DNA of 64,000 nucleotides from Tolypeutes matacus (taxonomy: Eukaryota; Chordata; Mammalia; Cingulata; Chlamyphoridae): positions 347,177 to 411,176 of the forward strand of contig JAKSZT010054570.1 in NCBI GenBank assembly GCA_026826555.1, given 5' to 3'. Position 1 is the stretch's first letter. Each line of letters begins with the position of its first letter. The translations under genes were made by a program, and so were the position numbers. Positions 11,940 through 23,655 of the stretch are shown in pieces. The notes under the pieces were generated by a model that was given only the letters and a program-made list of their open reading frames with translations, was not told the DNA's origin and did no database searches.

Positions 11940-12181
11940 GATACATACAATTCTTTCAAGAAGTGTTGCCATAGAGGGGGACAGAGAAATGGAGAATGGG
12001 AGGTCAAGAAAATTTTTCTTTTGTTTGTTTTTTAAGATGGGAGAAATAATGTATGTTTTATGCTGATGGAGTGACACAGTGGAAAAGGAAACACTGGTTA
12101 AGCATAATTGCAGAAATTATGTCCTTGAGTAAGTAAGAGGGGATATAATCTAATGTACAATTAGGGGCACAGACAGTTCCT

Positions 12182-12225
12182 ATATATACATATTATATAT
12201 ATATTATATTTATATATATATATAG
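12182..12225. repeat. (TA)n-rich simple repeat
   Basis: A run of alternating T and A with a few interruptions, likely length-variable. Confidence 0.9.
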
Positions 12226-13764
12226 TGACCAAAAGGAAGGCAAACTGTGGGGGCTCAGATGCAGGTAGGTGGTTCCATTATGATTGGAGTTTATGGAAAT
12301 TCTCTCCTCATTGCTTCTGTTTTCTTGGTGAAATAGGAAACTGAGAATAAAGGTGAGAAGGAAGTATGAAATAGGTGTGCAAGAGAGTGAAAGTATGAAT
12401 GGAATAAGAAATGCACCATGCTCCCTGGAGAGCTGCAAAGACCCACTTTGGTTTAGTGTTCATGAGTTTAACATAAAACCAGTTAGCATGGTGACATGTT
12501 TTCCTTTTTCTTTTCCAGCTACACTCAGCCATGTGGATGGTAGTGCAGAGGTGACATAGAGTTAGAGTTAACCAAGGTTAAGAGTTCTGTTGAGTGAGTG
12601 TGAGGAAGCAAAAGAGGAGCGCAGGAGTTTAGGGTATGTGTAAGGGAGTTTACGATGGAAATCATGGAATATAAGTTTGGTAAAAGAGGAAATAAGAACA
12701 CGAGAAGTAAGAGATAGTAAAAAGGGAGTAAAATCCATGGTTTGTAGGTCCTAGTGAGGCCCATGTCATGAATGTCAAAGAACACTAGAGTCAGGGCACT
12801 AGAGGGAGTACACTAAAAAAACAAGAGATAGGAAACTGGGATCAAGAAAGGGTTTCAATTATCGGCAAAGATACTCTGGAGCAGCAGAAGTGCTCAAAGT
12901 GAATGGCTAAGGGAGGCTGGAGGTTAGAACCAGTAAGGAGAGGAGGTCATGCAAGAGTAATGACTAGAGATTTAGCGAGAGTGACAGTGAGCCAGGAGAA
13001 GGGAAGGTTCACAGACGACTGCAAGAGAAGGTGTATAGTGTTATGACACATGAGTCCAAACTGAGATTTTTTAGGGAGGAGAGGGAGAGAAAGGTGTGGA
13101 AGTCACAATGAGAAACAAAGCTAAATACCTCCTCCACTGGTAGACCAGTAGGATGAGGAGAGTGGGAACAAACAATCCACACTTGAGAGGGCAAGGGAAG
13201 CAGAAAGGTGTCAGGCTTCAGAACAAGGAAGAAAGTAAAATATTCAGAGCAGAGGCTGAGGAAATGGGGGGTTTTGCTAACTGGCTGAGAGACCCAGTGG
13301 CCCCAGTGGGAAGGGCTCGGGTTGCGAAGGGAGATGGGGTCAAAAGTGGAATAAACAATGCCCTTTGGCGGTTATAATGTGGGTGACGAGGTTGTCCTGG
13401 GAATGCTGACTCTTCTTGTGAGGCTGATACAAACCGGGATAAAGCGCTCAGTGAGGTTGAACCTGCTGGTCTCAAGGTAGAAAGTGGCGACGAAGCTGAT
13501 TATTTGTGGGGAAGGGTCTTGGCAGGAGCACACAAAGTCCTAGGGTACTCCTACCCACTCCTGCCATTCTGTTGTGTTGTTCAGGACATGGGTGGCCTTA
13601 TCCTGGAGCATCAGGAGCTCTCAAGTTCATTTTTGCTCTTGCTGAGGGAGTCTTAGAGGCCAGGGGAGGCTGTGGGGGGGAGGGAGAGGGTGGCAGGCAT
13701 CAGATTAGGATTGATAACAATACTCAGGCTCCCCTTGATTGAACTCGTAGCATGGGCAGGCACT

Positions 13765-13965
13765 TTTGCTCAAGCTTTAATAAATCATCTCAATTAACCC
13801 TCAGCATATGTTCTTATTATGCTCATCCCATTTGTAGATGAAAAAACTACGTCTTAAGCGAAGTAAATCGTCCAAGGTCACCAGCTAGTTGGAGAAACAG
13901 CCTGAGTCCAGTGCAGGTCTGCCTAGTCCTTAAACCCCAGCCCTTTGTCATAGCTCAATCTGGTT
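13765..13965 (-). repeat. MIR SINE
   Basis: Reverse MIR landmarks: aataaatcatctcaattaac, ctcatcccatttgtagatga, and tccaaggtcaccagctagtt. Confidence 0.75.
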
Positions 13966-15160
13966 TCCCCCAGTCCAGACCTGGGAGCCCCTACACAGTT
14001 GTAGAGCCTGTCTAGGGCAGTGAGGGCTATGAGAGCTGGGAGTATACGCAACTGTGGCCAGAGGGTGGATTCGTGGAGTTTAAGGTTTCAGAGGTGGAGC
14101 AGTTCTGGGTGATGACAAGGCTAGGGTGGGGCCGTGGGAATAAATGGCTAAAGTATAGGAGACAGATGGAATGGATTATCCTAAAGAGGTGCTGCTGGCA
14201 GGAGATAGATATAAATTCAAATGGGTTTGGACAAGAGCACATGACAGTCTTAAATGGCTTCTGAGGGAAGCCTGGGATATTACTCTTCAAGACTGACATC
14301 AGGTCAGAGAAATGCCCACCCTGCCCCACTGGAATTTGGAAAATATAAACACATCCGTGAAGGAGGGGGCCTGGCAGTGTACGGCTACCCTGGGACCCCG
14401 CCCCTCAGATGTAGTATTTGATTAACTTTAAGGCCTAGCCACAACTCTGACCGGGAACACGTGCTATTTTGTGCCCTCTGCACAGTATCCTGAAGCTGCT
14501 GCTCTCTGGCATCCCTCCCACCAGCTGGCACTCACTCTTTCTCCTAGCTGACTTGAGTTCAGCTTAAGTTAAGATAACCCGACATGTTCATACTGGGCAT
14601 GAGCTGGGCAGAAACTCTGTCTTTAGGGAATCTCCCTTAAGAAGGGCTGCTGGAGGGAGAGGGGCTGCTGGAGGGAGAGGGGCTGCTGGAGGGAGAGGGG
14701 CTGGCTTCTAGCTTCCTTACTGACCTCAGCGTAGGTTAGTTTCAAATTATACAAGGGCCACATTGGGGAGCACAGGGTATCTAATTGATGAAGGACGGAC
14801 AACTCCTCTGTATCTCTGTTCGGAAGGCATCTCATAATTTGTGCACAACGAAAAGTGAGCTTGACCTTGTCACCCTTGCCCAACAAGTTTTATGCTGGCA
14901 TCTTGGTTCCCCATTCTGTCCAGACCACAATATACTCTGCCAAACCTAAGAATACCATCTTTTCCCTCCAAGGTTAAGATGATTCCCAACCCTGACGTAA
15001 GGATGCCTATTAAAACATAAATGTAATGTCTTAAATATTTGAAGCATTTCCCTAGCTATGGGATAATGCCTTTAACATGTAGAGTCATATGGTGGGTTCC
15101 TAAAGGGGAGAGATGGATTAAAGGTAAGAGAAGCACTGTCTTGCCAGTTGGTGAATGTAA
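13966..15160. other. Unassigned intron sequence
   Basis: Apart from the 18-bp tandem repeat at 14645-14698, I see no gene, RNA or repeat family that I can name in this stretch. Confidence 0.6.
14645..14698. repeat. Tandem repeat, 18-bp unit x3
   Basis: The unit ggctgctggagggagagg is repeated three times with no mismatch, plus a partial unit. Confidence 0.95.
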
Positions 15161-15643
15161 TAAATGTTAGTGAGCAGAGGGGGGGTTTTCTGTCCCATAT
15201 GCTCCAATCACCAATTCCTGAGACACTGGGGTTTCAAAGAGAGAAAGCATGTATTGCTAAGCACAAAGCAAGGAGATCAGAGGGCCTATTGGTCTAAAAT
15301 CTATCTTCTCGAACTGCATGATTCTGATAGTTTTATAGTATCCAAAGACAGGCAGATCTATGCTCAAGAGTATGGTGGATCCTAAGACTTCAAAGTTATA
15401 AAACAGGATGGGAGGGGTACAAACGGGGGCCAGTCACCAGGTTTTTATGATCACAAGATATACTTTTATCATCATTATCAAAGATCCAGGCATCTTGGAT
15501 TTAGTTCAGGAAGTTTCAGTAATTTCAGCGATTTACTTTTGGTTATTCTTCAATATACTAGAAAGTAAAGAGGCATTTATATATTATGACTCCATAATCA
15601 TAACCATTTGTTAATTCTTTTTTTTTTTTTTTAGATTTTTATT

Positions 15644-15686
<43 letters not shown>

Positions 15687-16200
15687 TCCCCCCTTGGCTG
15701 CTTGTGCTTGCTGTGTCCATTTTCGCTGTGCGTCTTTCTGTGTCTGTTTGTCTCCCTTTGTTGAGTCATCTTGCTGTGCCAGCTCACTTCACTGCTTGGC
15801 AGTCAGCTCACCGTGCTGCACCAGGCCAGCTTGCCTTCACCAGGAGGCCCCGGGAATCGAACCCAGGGCCTCCCACATGGTAAACAGGAGCCCAACCACT
15901 TGAGCCACATCCGCTTCCCCGTTTGTTAATTCTTAACTCTGAGTTACAGATGCCTCCCCCTAACTCGCTGATGCCTAGAGCAGCCTCTGGTCTCCTTGGC
16001 TTGTTGGTGTGCCCTCTCCCTTTCCTTCAGTGAATGGCTCCCTTATGAAAGGAGCTCTATTTTGTGATCAGGAATATAAAATTTGTTGTTCTTGTTACTC
16101 TATTTCCAGATGAGTTTTCAAAGCTGCAAAGTCTTCTTGGCAGCTAACCTAAGTCCTAGACTCCAGGTGATGATGAGAGTTTTTGGGGAGAGGGGGCAAA
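15161..16200 (-). repeat. Possible old LTR-like sequence around a SINE
   Basis: The stretch caattcctgagacactgggg, gagagaaagcatgtattgct and gcaaggagatcagagggcct has the look of a retroviral LTR in reverse orientation. No terminal repeat or target duplication was found, so this is only a suspicion. The SINE at 15620-15921 sits inside it. Confidence 0.25.
15620..15921 (-). mobile_element. DAS-type SINE, long form, with 13-bp target duplication
   Basis: On the minus strand it starts ggggaagcggatgtggctca, has a tRNA-like B box TGGGTTCGATTCC, a GC-rich middle, a purine-rich gggggg motif and a long (TAAA)n/poly-A tail. The exact duplication TTTGTTAATTCTT lies at 15607-15619 and 15922-15934. This is the abundant tRNA-derived SINE family of armadillos. 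Confidence 0.92.
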
Positions 16201-16374
16201 ACTCTATCACCAAAGGAAACCTGGACACAGAACAACCCCTGGAATCAAAGGTCAACTAAGTAAAGTGACTTGGTCATCACTTTCTTGGATGACCCAAAGC
16301 CTGAATAGGGTTCACACAGACAAACTCACTGGCTTGGAATGCACAGCAAATTTGTGTTTCTTTCTTCTTTTTTT

Positions 16375-16500
16375 TTTCAGTTTCATTCATCTACAAACAA
16401 CAAACAGGTAGTAATTGGGTACTTGCTATGTTCTGAGCCCCAGGGTATACAGATATGAATAAGACACAGACCCTGCCCTCCTGGTGCTCACCCTCTGCAA
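16375..16500 (-). repeat. L2 fragment
   Basis: Reverse L2 text: gggtacttgctatgttctga, gacacagaccctgccctcct and ggtgctcaccct. Confidence 0.65.
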
Positions 16501-19204
16501 ATCTGTCCTACTGCTCATTGATTCATAGGTGCAACTCTGTTCAAATCATCAGCTAGCCCCTCTTTGTCCACAATTTCCAAATGAAGCTTTATACATAATA
16601 ACCGTTGGTTCCAGACATCACCAAATGACAGGGGCCCATCAGCTTCACACGGCTCTGCTGAACGTCCTTCTGGGCTGCAGGCCGCTCTGCTTGCTGTGAT
16701 GCAGACGGTCTCAGGGCCATATCCAGCTCCTTCCTGTACAGGTTGCATGGGCTGGGATCATAGCCTCCCTGTCTTCAAAACAAGGCAGCCCAATGGCTCT
16801 TCCAGCTGAATTAGTAATGAGAATTGAGGGAGTGAGACAGGAGGTGGTAAACTTATCCAGTCCTACCGAGAGGACAAACCTATTCATCAGAGGCACAGTG
16901 AAGGTGGGGGTGGGAGGGAGTTGCACGAGCATCCCAGAGAGTAGTTCTTTGAAAATGAAAATAACAGCCCTGGCTTCCACATTGCAAGCATCGTCAGATG
17001 AATTGACTGGCTTTGACAAGGGGCCGGGAGGGAAATTGAGGATCTTTTTGATGGGGATCTAGGGCCACTTTGTAGGAGGAGGGTCTTTTGGCCAGAATTT
17101 AGGCAGAGCCCTGAGCTTGCTGCTATTTGAATGTCTTCGCATGGAGATAGCATTTTTTCCGATCAGTGCACTGTTCATTTTGGACAAGAGTACAGCATCT
17201 TCCAACAGGTCCCAGGACCTACTTCTTCCTGAGGAATTGCCTGGCTCTCTACCTTCCTCTTGGGTTGCAGTGACTGGCCAGCTCACCCCGACTCTCGTCA
17301 TCTCCCTCCCACCTGGGTTTCCTCTCCATTCCTCACCCTCAGCTGCAACGTAAGATGCATGCCAGCCAGGTTCCCTTCCTCCTCCTGCTTTCCTCCTGCT
17401 GAAAATAAGCCCCTTATTGTTTTCAAGAATCTTGATGCAGAGGAACTTGGGGAATAGAGGTTGAGAAAAATAACAAACACTGTGGGGAAGTTCCCAAATT
17501 GCACGGTATCTCTGGAAGCTCTAGGAGAAATTGTCCTAGATCATCATGAAATCTACACGGAATTGGCTCTGACTGTTCCTCCTTCTACCCCCTCTCCCTT
17601 TCTTGGAAACGCATGTGGAAGTCTCAGATTCAATCTGTGTCATGGCTGTCCCGTGGAAGGGCAGGCGCCCACCCCTGGCACCCCTGGCTGTGCTGTCTGT
17701 CTGCCTAGAGGACACAGGCCTGTGATTCCCCAGGGCAGAGGAGGGTTGATGTTTACTGTATCCCAGTCGGTGGTTCGGGATCCTCCCAGGCTCAAGTGAG
17801 ACTTGTTTATATATGTCAGCTAAAGCTCCGCGTGAGTTGAGACATCTTCTAACCTTCATTCCTTCACCGAGAGCCAGGAAACAGGGATGCCCATTAAAAT
17901 CAGGAAGCGGTGGCAGCTTCAGAGACAAGGTTATGTGGGGCTGAACGAGAATGGTGAAGTTCATTCTAATGGCGTTAACCTTGGGCAATTTTAATGAGGA
18001 TCCTTGGCTTACATGATCTCTGGGCTCCCTCCTGGCAATCAAACCCTCTCTCCACCTGCTGTTTATGAGCTGTGGCACTAATAAGAACGAAAAGAAAATG
18101 ACTGGATACATGCCGTTGTTAAAATTCAAGTAGGTGACCATTGATTTAGTACATCCTGTTTGTTATGATATTAAGGACCTAATTTCTTTGGAAAGAAATA
18201 CTCTTATCAGGTCCAATTTGTATTTGATTTTAATAGGAGGAAAATGCATTCAAGCAGCTAGCTACTCAAATACTCTCAAATTAATACGAAGAAATGGAAT
18301 ATTAGTTTTTAAGAAATTATTTTTCAAGGAAAGGATAAAGGAATGAAGGGGGTATGCTTTCTCACAATCAATGCATGAGAGAGGTGGGTTTTGAATCTCC
18401 CTCCACTGTGTCCAAAATCCATACTTTTCACCCTGTGAGAGTGTTAGAGAAAAATCAGGATCCAGTGTGGCCCCGACATTGGGGTTCCTCTCCCTACCCA
18501 CCCTCACCTAAACCCTCTCAGGCAATATGGTTTTTATATAAACTTTCCATTCCTGTTCTTAAATCCCTGCTGCCAAGCACCTTCCCACCTCCAGGATAGT
18601 ATTTTAGCAAAAGTTCTTTGGGGCTATTCCCGTTTCCATTATTATAAGGCACCCCTTTAACCCCTGGGAATAATAAAAGAGTTTGAGACAACCCTTTTTG
18701 GGGGTGTGTCCTATTAAAAAGAAATGAAAGATTTATGCTTTGTAAAAATAAACCAAGCCCTTATAATAGTAAGACCTCATGTGTTTTCCAAGAATGCGTC
18801 CTTTGATATGACAAATGCCTTTTTCCAGAACTGTGCACCTCTGTGCCATAGTTTTGTGATCTCATCACTGGGGGCTCCTCCCCCAGGCCTTCCAAATCAG
18901 TGTCCAGGGGTGGGGCTTGGGCCTCAGTATTTCTAAGAAATTCTACTTGGGGTTTTGATACTCAGCCAGGATGAATTAAAGGTGTCAATTCAGTTCTAGT
19001 GAATTGTGCCCCCGGGTTACCTACGTGGTCACTAAGTGGTCATTGGAAGTCATGGGTGCATAAAGGAAGCCAAGATTTTATTTTTTCAGATCAAAATTTT
19101 GCTCAAAAATATGTTTATGTGGCCAAATAGAATTTGTCAATTTGCTTGCATGAGCCAAATTCAGAGACAACATTTGCAGCAAAAAGAAATATCTTGCACA
19201 TGTC
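16501..19204. other. Largest repeat-poor block of intron 2
   Basis: About 2.7 kb holds no repeat family that I recognise. It includes the longest frame outside the exons (201 codons, minus strand, 17536-18141), which shows no domain, signal peptide or known motif and is best treated as chance. Absence of old repeats could mean conserved regulatory DNA, but conservation cannot be judged from one sequence. Confidence 0.5.
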
Positions 19205-19310
19205 TTTGTTCTTGCATTTGTTTAGCAGATCCTTTTTGAGGTTCTGCAGGGGGCTGGCACTGTGCTGATTGATGGGGAGAAAGGGATTAATAAGAGACAC
19301 CTGCTCCTAA
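19205..19310 (-). repeat. L2-like fragment
   Basis: Contains ggctggcactgtgctgattg followed by atggggagaaagggattaat, resembling the L2 3' end in reverse. Confidence 0.4.
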
Positions 19311-20384
19311 CACACGGCCTTCCAGATTATTGTTAACCTTGGACATCCAGAAAGCTTGCACTGGGTTTTCTATAAATGAAACCTCCTCAGTGTGCATCAT
19401 ATTTCTTCTTGAACATGGCATTTAGCTGTGTGACTATTATACGTAGTCCTCAAAATGACTTTAACTGATATGTAAGTGTAAATTTGTTACTTTAATAGGT
19501 AGTTGTTTTAATGTGTAATAGGGAAATACTAATTTTCCACTTATGGTAATAATGTAAAATTTCCTTCTAAAATATATTTAGGTTAAAAAAAGGTGACAAA
19601 GAAAACATCAGCCTAGGGATACCCAGATATGGTGGAAATGTGCAGGCTCGATGCAGTTGGGGATGCCTAAAGATGCCATCTTTCCGACCATTCCCAGCCA
19701 ATCATCAGGAAGCCTTGTGCTCCAGGTGGAGAGAAACTGCATCTCCCAGCCTGGCATTTGGGCTCTTTCTTCAAGTGACTTTGTATTTAATTTTGGGCTT
19801 TGACTTGCTGTCTCAGAGCAGCTCACCTTGCCCTCGCCAAGGCTTCTTGAGCCCACTTTCCTCAGCATCCTGATCTCCTGAGATGCCACCCTCATTTCTG
19901 GAGACCATTGCAAGTCACAAAAACCTTTCCCTCGGTTCTCCTAGATCCTGGAAGTGGTTTTGCTGTTGTTGTTGTTGTTTTACATTTTCCCCATTGATGT
20001 GGTCTTGTGTGACTGTGTCTGCAAACAACAGCTCTGTTTAGTAACTAACAGCTCTGTCTGGTACTTCCTTCAGAATGTTCTCACAGGGAGAAAGAACACT
20101 TTTCTCATAAAGCCACAGCTTTCAATAAATGAGATGATAAAACTGAAGAAAAGTAACTGGCTTTAGCACATCAGAAAAGTCCATTCTTCAAAGCCCTGCT
20201 GAGTTACTTATCTGGACCCACCTTCCAACACAGAATGAATCACTACTTCTGCAACATAACACTTGCACCGTCTCTCTCTAATACTCCAACTTAATTATTC
20301 CTTGTATAATAGTTACCAGTTTATGGGATTTCTTCCCCTCTGACAGTGAACATCTAAAGGTCAGTGACCATATGTCAATTCTCA

Positions 20385-20508
20385 TTCAACCATATTCAAC
20401 CAATATTTTCTGAGTGCCTACTATGTGCTAGGCACTGGCCTAGGAACTGGGAAGTTGGCAGTGAACAACACTGATGAAATCTCTCCCTCATGGAGCTTGT
20501 TATCTTTT
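20385..20508 (-). repeat. L2 3' fragment
   Basis: Reverse L2 landmarks: accaatattttctgagtgcc, tactatgtgctaggcactgg and ctcatggagcttgttatc. Confidence 0.8.
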
Positions 20509-20637
20509 CATGTCCCGCTGCCTATTGCCGAAAACAAATGACCCCAAAACTTAGTGGCTTACAACACCAAAAATTTATCTCACACAGTTTCTGAGGAAGT
20601 ATAGATGTGCAAGGAAAGCAACTATTTTGTTGGTTTT

Positions 20638-20677
20638 TTTTTTTTTTCAGATCAAATTTTTGATCTGAAAAAAAAAA
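20638..20677. repeat. Perfect AT-rich palindrome, 19-bp arms
   Basis: Ten T then CAGATCAAA at 20638-20656 is mirrored exactly as a reverse complement at 20659-20677 with a 2-base spacer. The arms give a 19-bp stem able to form a hairpin or cruciform. Confidence 0.97.
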
Positions 20678-20680
20678 GTT

Positions 20681-20730
20681 TATGTATAATATAATATATA
20701 TATCAAAATATATTTATATATAATATAATC
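20681..20730. repeat. AT-rich imperfect (TA)n tract
   Basis: About 50 bases are nearly all A/T with repeated tataatataat blocks on both sides of a short centre. Confidence 0.9.
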
Positions 20731-21160
20731 TGGATGGAATCTGGGAGCAATCCAGCTGGGTAGTTCTGACTCAGAGTGTTTCATGAGACTGCAGTCAAGA
20801 TGGCAGCTGGGGTTGCAGTCACTGGAAGCCTTGACTGGGATGGAAGATCTGCTTCCAGACTCCTTCACATGGCTATTGGTCAAAGGCCTCAGTTCCTCCC
20901 CTTGTGGGCCTCTCCAAAAGGCTCTTCATGCGTGGCAGCTGGCTTCTCCCAAAATGAATGAACCAAGAGAGAGAAAGAGTGAGCAATAAAGAAGTTGCAG
21001 GGCCGCTGCCTAATCTCAGGAGTGACACACCGTCACTTCTGCCATATGCTATTGGTCACACAAACCAACCCTGGTACAATGTGGAAACAGACAACAAAGG
21101 GGGTAGGGATCAGTGGGCCCATCTTACAGGCTGCCTACCAAATAGGGCAATTGATAGTGG

Positions 21161-22190
21161 GTATCAATACTGTCTGGGAAATTTCTCACTCCTAAAATCC
21201 ATGTGTCAAACTCTCTACCTTTTTTTTCCTTTAACAAAAAATGAGCACACTTTCTCCTCTGCTTTTCCTGGTTGTATCATTTTGTAGTGTTTTTAATCTT
21301 CTACCAGCTTTAGATAATTTGGATGGTTTACCAAACTGACATGCTGCTGCCACCTGAAAAAAAGCCAATAAATGTGCTTTTGGCAGTCTTAGTATCTAGT
21401 CTTTCCCTTAAATTGTCTTCTCTCCCTTGCAATCATATTCTCTAAACATCTTGCCAGAGCCATTTGTGATATGCTTGTCTGACCATTTGTGGAAAATCTC
21501 TATTTGAAACCCTTATTTTGTTCTATTTAAAATAGATTTTGTTTAATGTATAAAGTAATTGAATTTTGCTGAAATTAAGCTCCCCCGGAAGGTCTATATC
21601 GTGGGTGTGATGGTTTACAAAAGACATGTCAAGGATGAGTGCTCATTTTTAAATAGAAGCCTCAGATAGAGGGGGAGGGAACTACTCTTCAATGGGAAAA
21701 CAAATAGACCTAATTATATTACTTTACTATGAACAAAGCAGTGAGCTAGCAACACACATGCAAATAACAAAGGCAAGTACCAAGCTAGCAGCATTGATGG
21801 CTCTGTGACTTTCCTGCTCCTCTTCTGCCAGGAGGCTAGAGAGGAAGCAGGGTTTAGAGCAGGAGGGCAGGAACCACCATCATCGGCGTGATGACTGACA
21901 CTTTTATAATATTATACAACACCATGCATACCGTGTTCACCCTGGAATGAAACAGACTTTTCTCTGATAAGTTGCAATCAGACAGCCAGGGGCTCTCACT
22001 AGAAAAATAACATGCTAGGAGGACCTACATATTTAGGAGCAAACCCGGTTATCGATCCTAAAGTGTGCAAAAGGACAGAAAATGCTGGAAAAGAAGATTT
22101 GGGGTGAGTTAGAAAGATATGCTCTGTTCAAGTCTTAGTGGAAAGTAAGGTTAACGCTTCAATGTTTGCTAACATTTAAAAATGAATGAG
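21161..22190. other. Unassigned intron sequence
   Basis: I see no gene, RNA or repeat family that I can name in this AT-rich kilobase. Confidence 0.55.
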
Positions 22191-22195
22191 AATTT

Positions 22196-22530
22196 TTTAA
22201 AATATATTTTAACAGATGCTTAGATTACATAAATGTTACACAAAAATTAAAGGGATTCCCATGTTCCCATCTCCCACACCTCCCACGACCTCCCACATAA
22301 ACATCTTTCATTAGTGTGGCTCATCACCTGCAATGGATATACACATCCTGGGGCTTTGCCACTAAGCATGGACCATAGTTCACATTGTAGACCACACTCT
22401 CTCCCACACAGTTCTGCATGGTATATGCTGATGTAAAATGGCCTATGTCTGTCGTTGTAATGTCACTCAGGATAATTCCCAAGTCCCGAAGTTGATTTTG
22501 TATTTCTTGACACCTTCCTCCAAATTCTAC
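22196..22530 (-). mobile_element. L1 3' region fragment
   Basis: The run gcttagattacataaatgtt, tcccacataaacatctttca, ttagtgtggctcatcacctg, taagcatggaccatagttca and aatggcctatgtctgtcgtt resembles L1 3' UTR sequence in reverse orientation. Confidence 0.6.
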
Positions 22531-23221
22531 CCAGTGTTTTGTGGTAACATATAATCATTCTGCTTAGCTATTTTAACTGCAATTTTCTAAATAAATTGTA
22601 GTCATTGAGGGGGAAAATGTTTCTTACTTGGCAATACTTTTGGGAAGCCAGGCCTATTTGGGTCCTAAGGCACCAACTAGTCACCACCCATTCACCTCAT
22701 GGCAACAAAAACTCACAAAGGCCAGGATGGGAATGCTACCTGAGAGGTAATAAATAGGCTCTGAAGTACTTGCCTTGCAAACCCAAACCTACCCAGGAAT
22801 TGCAAACATCAAACCATTTTTAAAAACATTTTCTGGATCAATTATTTCAACAACCTTTATCTGCTTCTGCCCCTTCCTCCATGCAACATGCTCCTGTTAG
22901 TGACACTTAAAGTGACAGAGTCCCTCTGGAGGGGGCTTTCACCCCAGAGGCTGGGGAATAAGCCTCGCAGGGTGTTTATATTTTGTAAAACTCCCCTCAG
23001 AGAGTTTCACCTGCCTTGCTGGGGACAAGGGCAGGGGAGTATCCCTTCCTTTCCACTCTAGTTGACTTAGTAGGTGGAGGTCAGTAAGCTTCCTGACCTG
23101 GGCATGGGCTGCAAAGCCTGCCTTGAAGGAGAGGTGCAGCTGAAAGGCAGGGGAAGTCAGGGTACCTGGGTCCTCACCCAGGTGTGCCACTACCTAACGT
23201 TTGACATTAAATATCAGGTCC

Positions 23222-23655
23222 CCTCTAAGTTTGCCAGGACTGCTGTGACAGACACCACACACTGGTTGGCTTCAACAACAGGAAATTATTGTCTCACATT
23301 TTGGGAGACCAGAAGTCCAAAATCAGCACATGGGCAAACCATGCTTTCTCTGAAGCCAGTAGTCTTCAGGGGCGGGGGTGGGGAGGGTGCTTGCCGGCCA
23401 TCCAGAACTCAGTCTCTGTCTCTGTCACACAGTGGTCTGTCCCCTCCGGTCTCCTCATTTGGCTTCTGCTGCTGTGTCCATGTCCTTTGCCTATATAGAC
23501 TCCAGTCCCATTGGATTAAGGTCCACCCTGCTTCAGCTTGGCCACATCTTATTGGGATCTTCAAAGATCCCATTTACAAATGAGTCCACAGCCACAGGAC
23601 CAGGAGCTGGGACTTGAACACGTCTTTGTGGGGGACATGATTAAGTCACCACACC
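23222..23655 (-). mobile_element. MLT1/MaLR-like LTR, copy 4
   Basis: Shares aagtttgccaggactgctgt, ttggcttcaacaacaggaaa, gaccagaagtccaaaatcag, gattaaggtccaccctgctt and gatcccatttacaaatgag with the relatives at 2745 and 11495. Ends are approximate and no clear target duplication was found. Confidence 0.65.
23369..23387 (+). other. G-quadruplex motif with 1-base loops
   Basis: Four G runs (4, 5, 4 and 3 bases) are separated by single bases C, T and A. It lies inside LTR copy 4. Confidence 0.85.

Larger units (their letters stand above)
10345..13080 (-). repeat. Long L2-class LINE on the minus strand, second copy, split by an LTR
   Basis: The reverse L2 3' start (tttatccattcatgcatttg) is followed in order by tctaatgggggagacagaca, aggaaaggcctccctaaaag, cacattcaaaggccctgagg, ggagggttttcagcaggg, tgaaaggtcaagccagaag, and, after the LTR at 11495-11939, ttctttcaagaagtgttgcc, ttttttaagatgggagaaat and ccagctacactcagccatgt. 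Continuity across the LTR supports one original insertion of about 2.3 kb. Confidence 0.62.
20509..21160 (-). mobile_element. MLT1/MaLR-like LTR, copy 3, containing an AT-rich insert
   Basis: Landmarks include cttagtggcttacaacacca, aaaatttatctcacacagtt, ctgcagtcaagatggcagct, atctgcttccagactccttc, gcagctggcttctcccaaaa and ttacaggctgcctaccaaat. A palindromic, AT-rich stretch at about 20600-20735 interrupts it. Confidence 0.55.

Noticed and set aside
14645..14698. CRISPR-like repeat arrays (also at 54241)
   Set aside because: Units are directly adjacent with no spacers, and the DNA is mammalian.
15161..16200. Calling a full endogenous retrovirus around the SINE
   Set aside because: No paired LTRs, primer site or viral coding frames are visible. 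At most one old LTR-like stretch is present.
17536..18141. 201-codon frame on the minus strand in intron 2
   Set aside because: No domain, signal, splice context or codon pattern supports coding. In 64 kb, one frame of this length can occur by chance.
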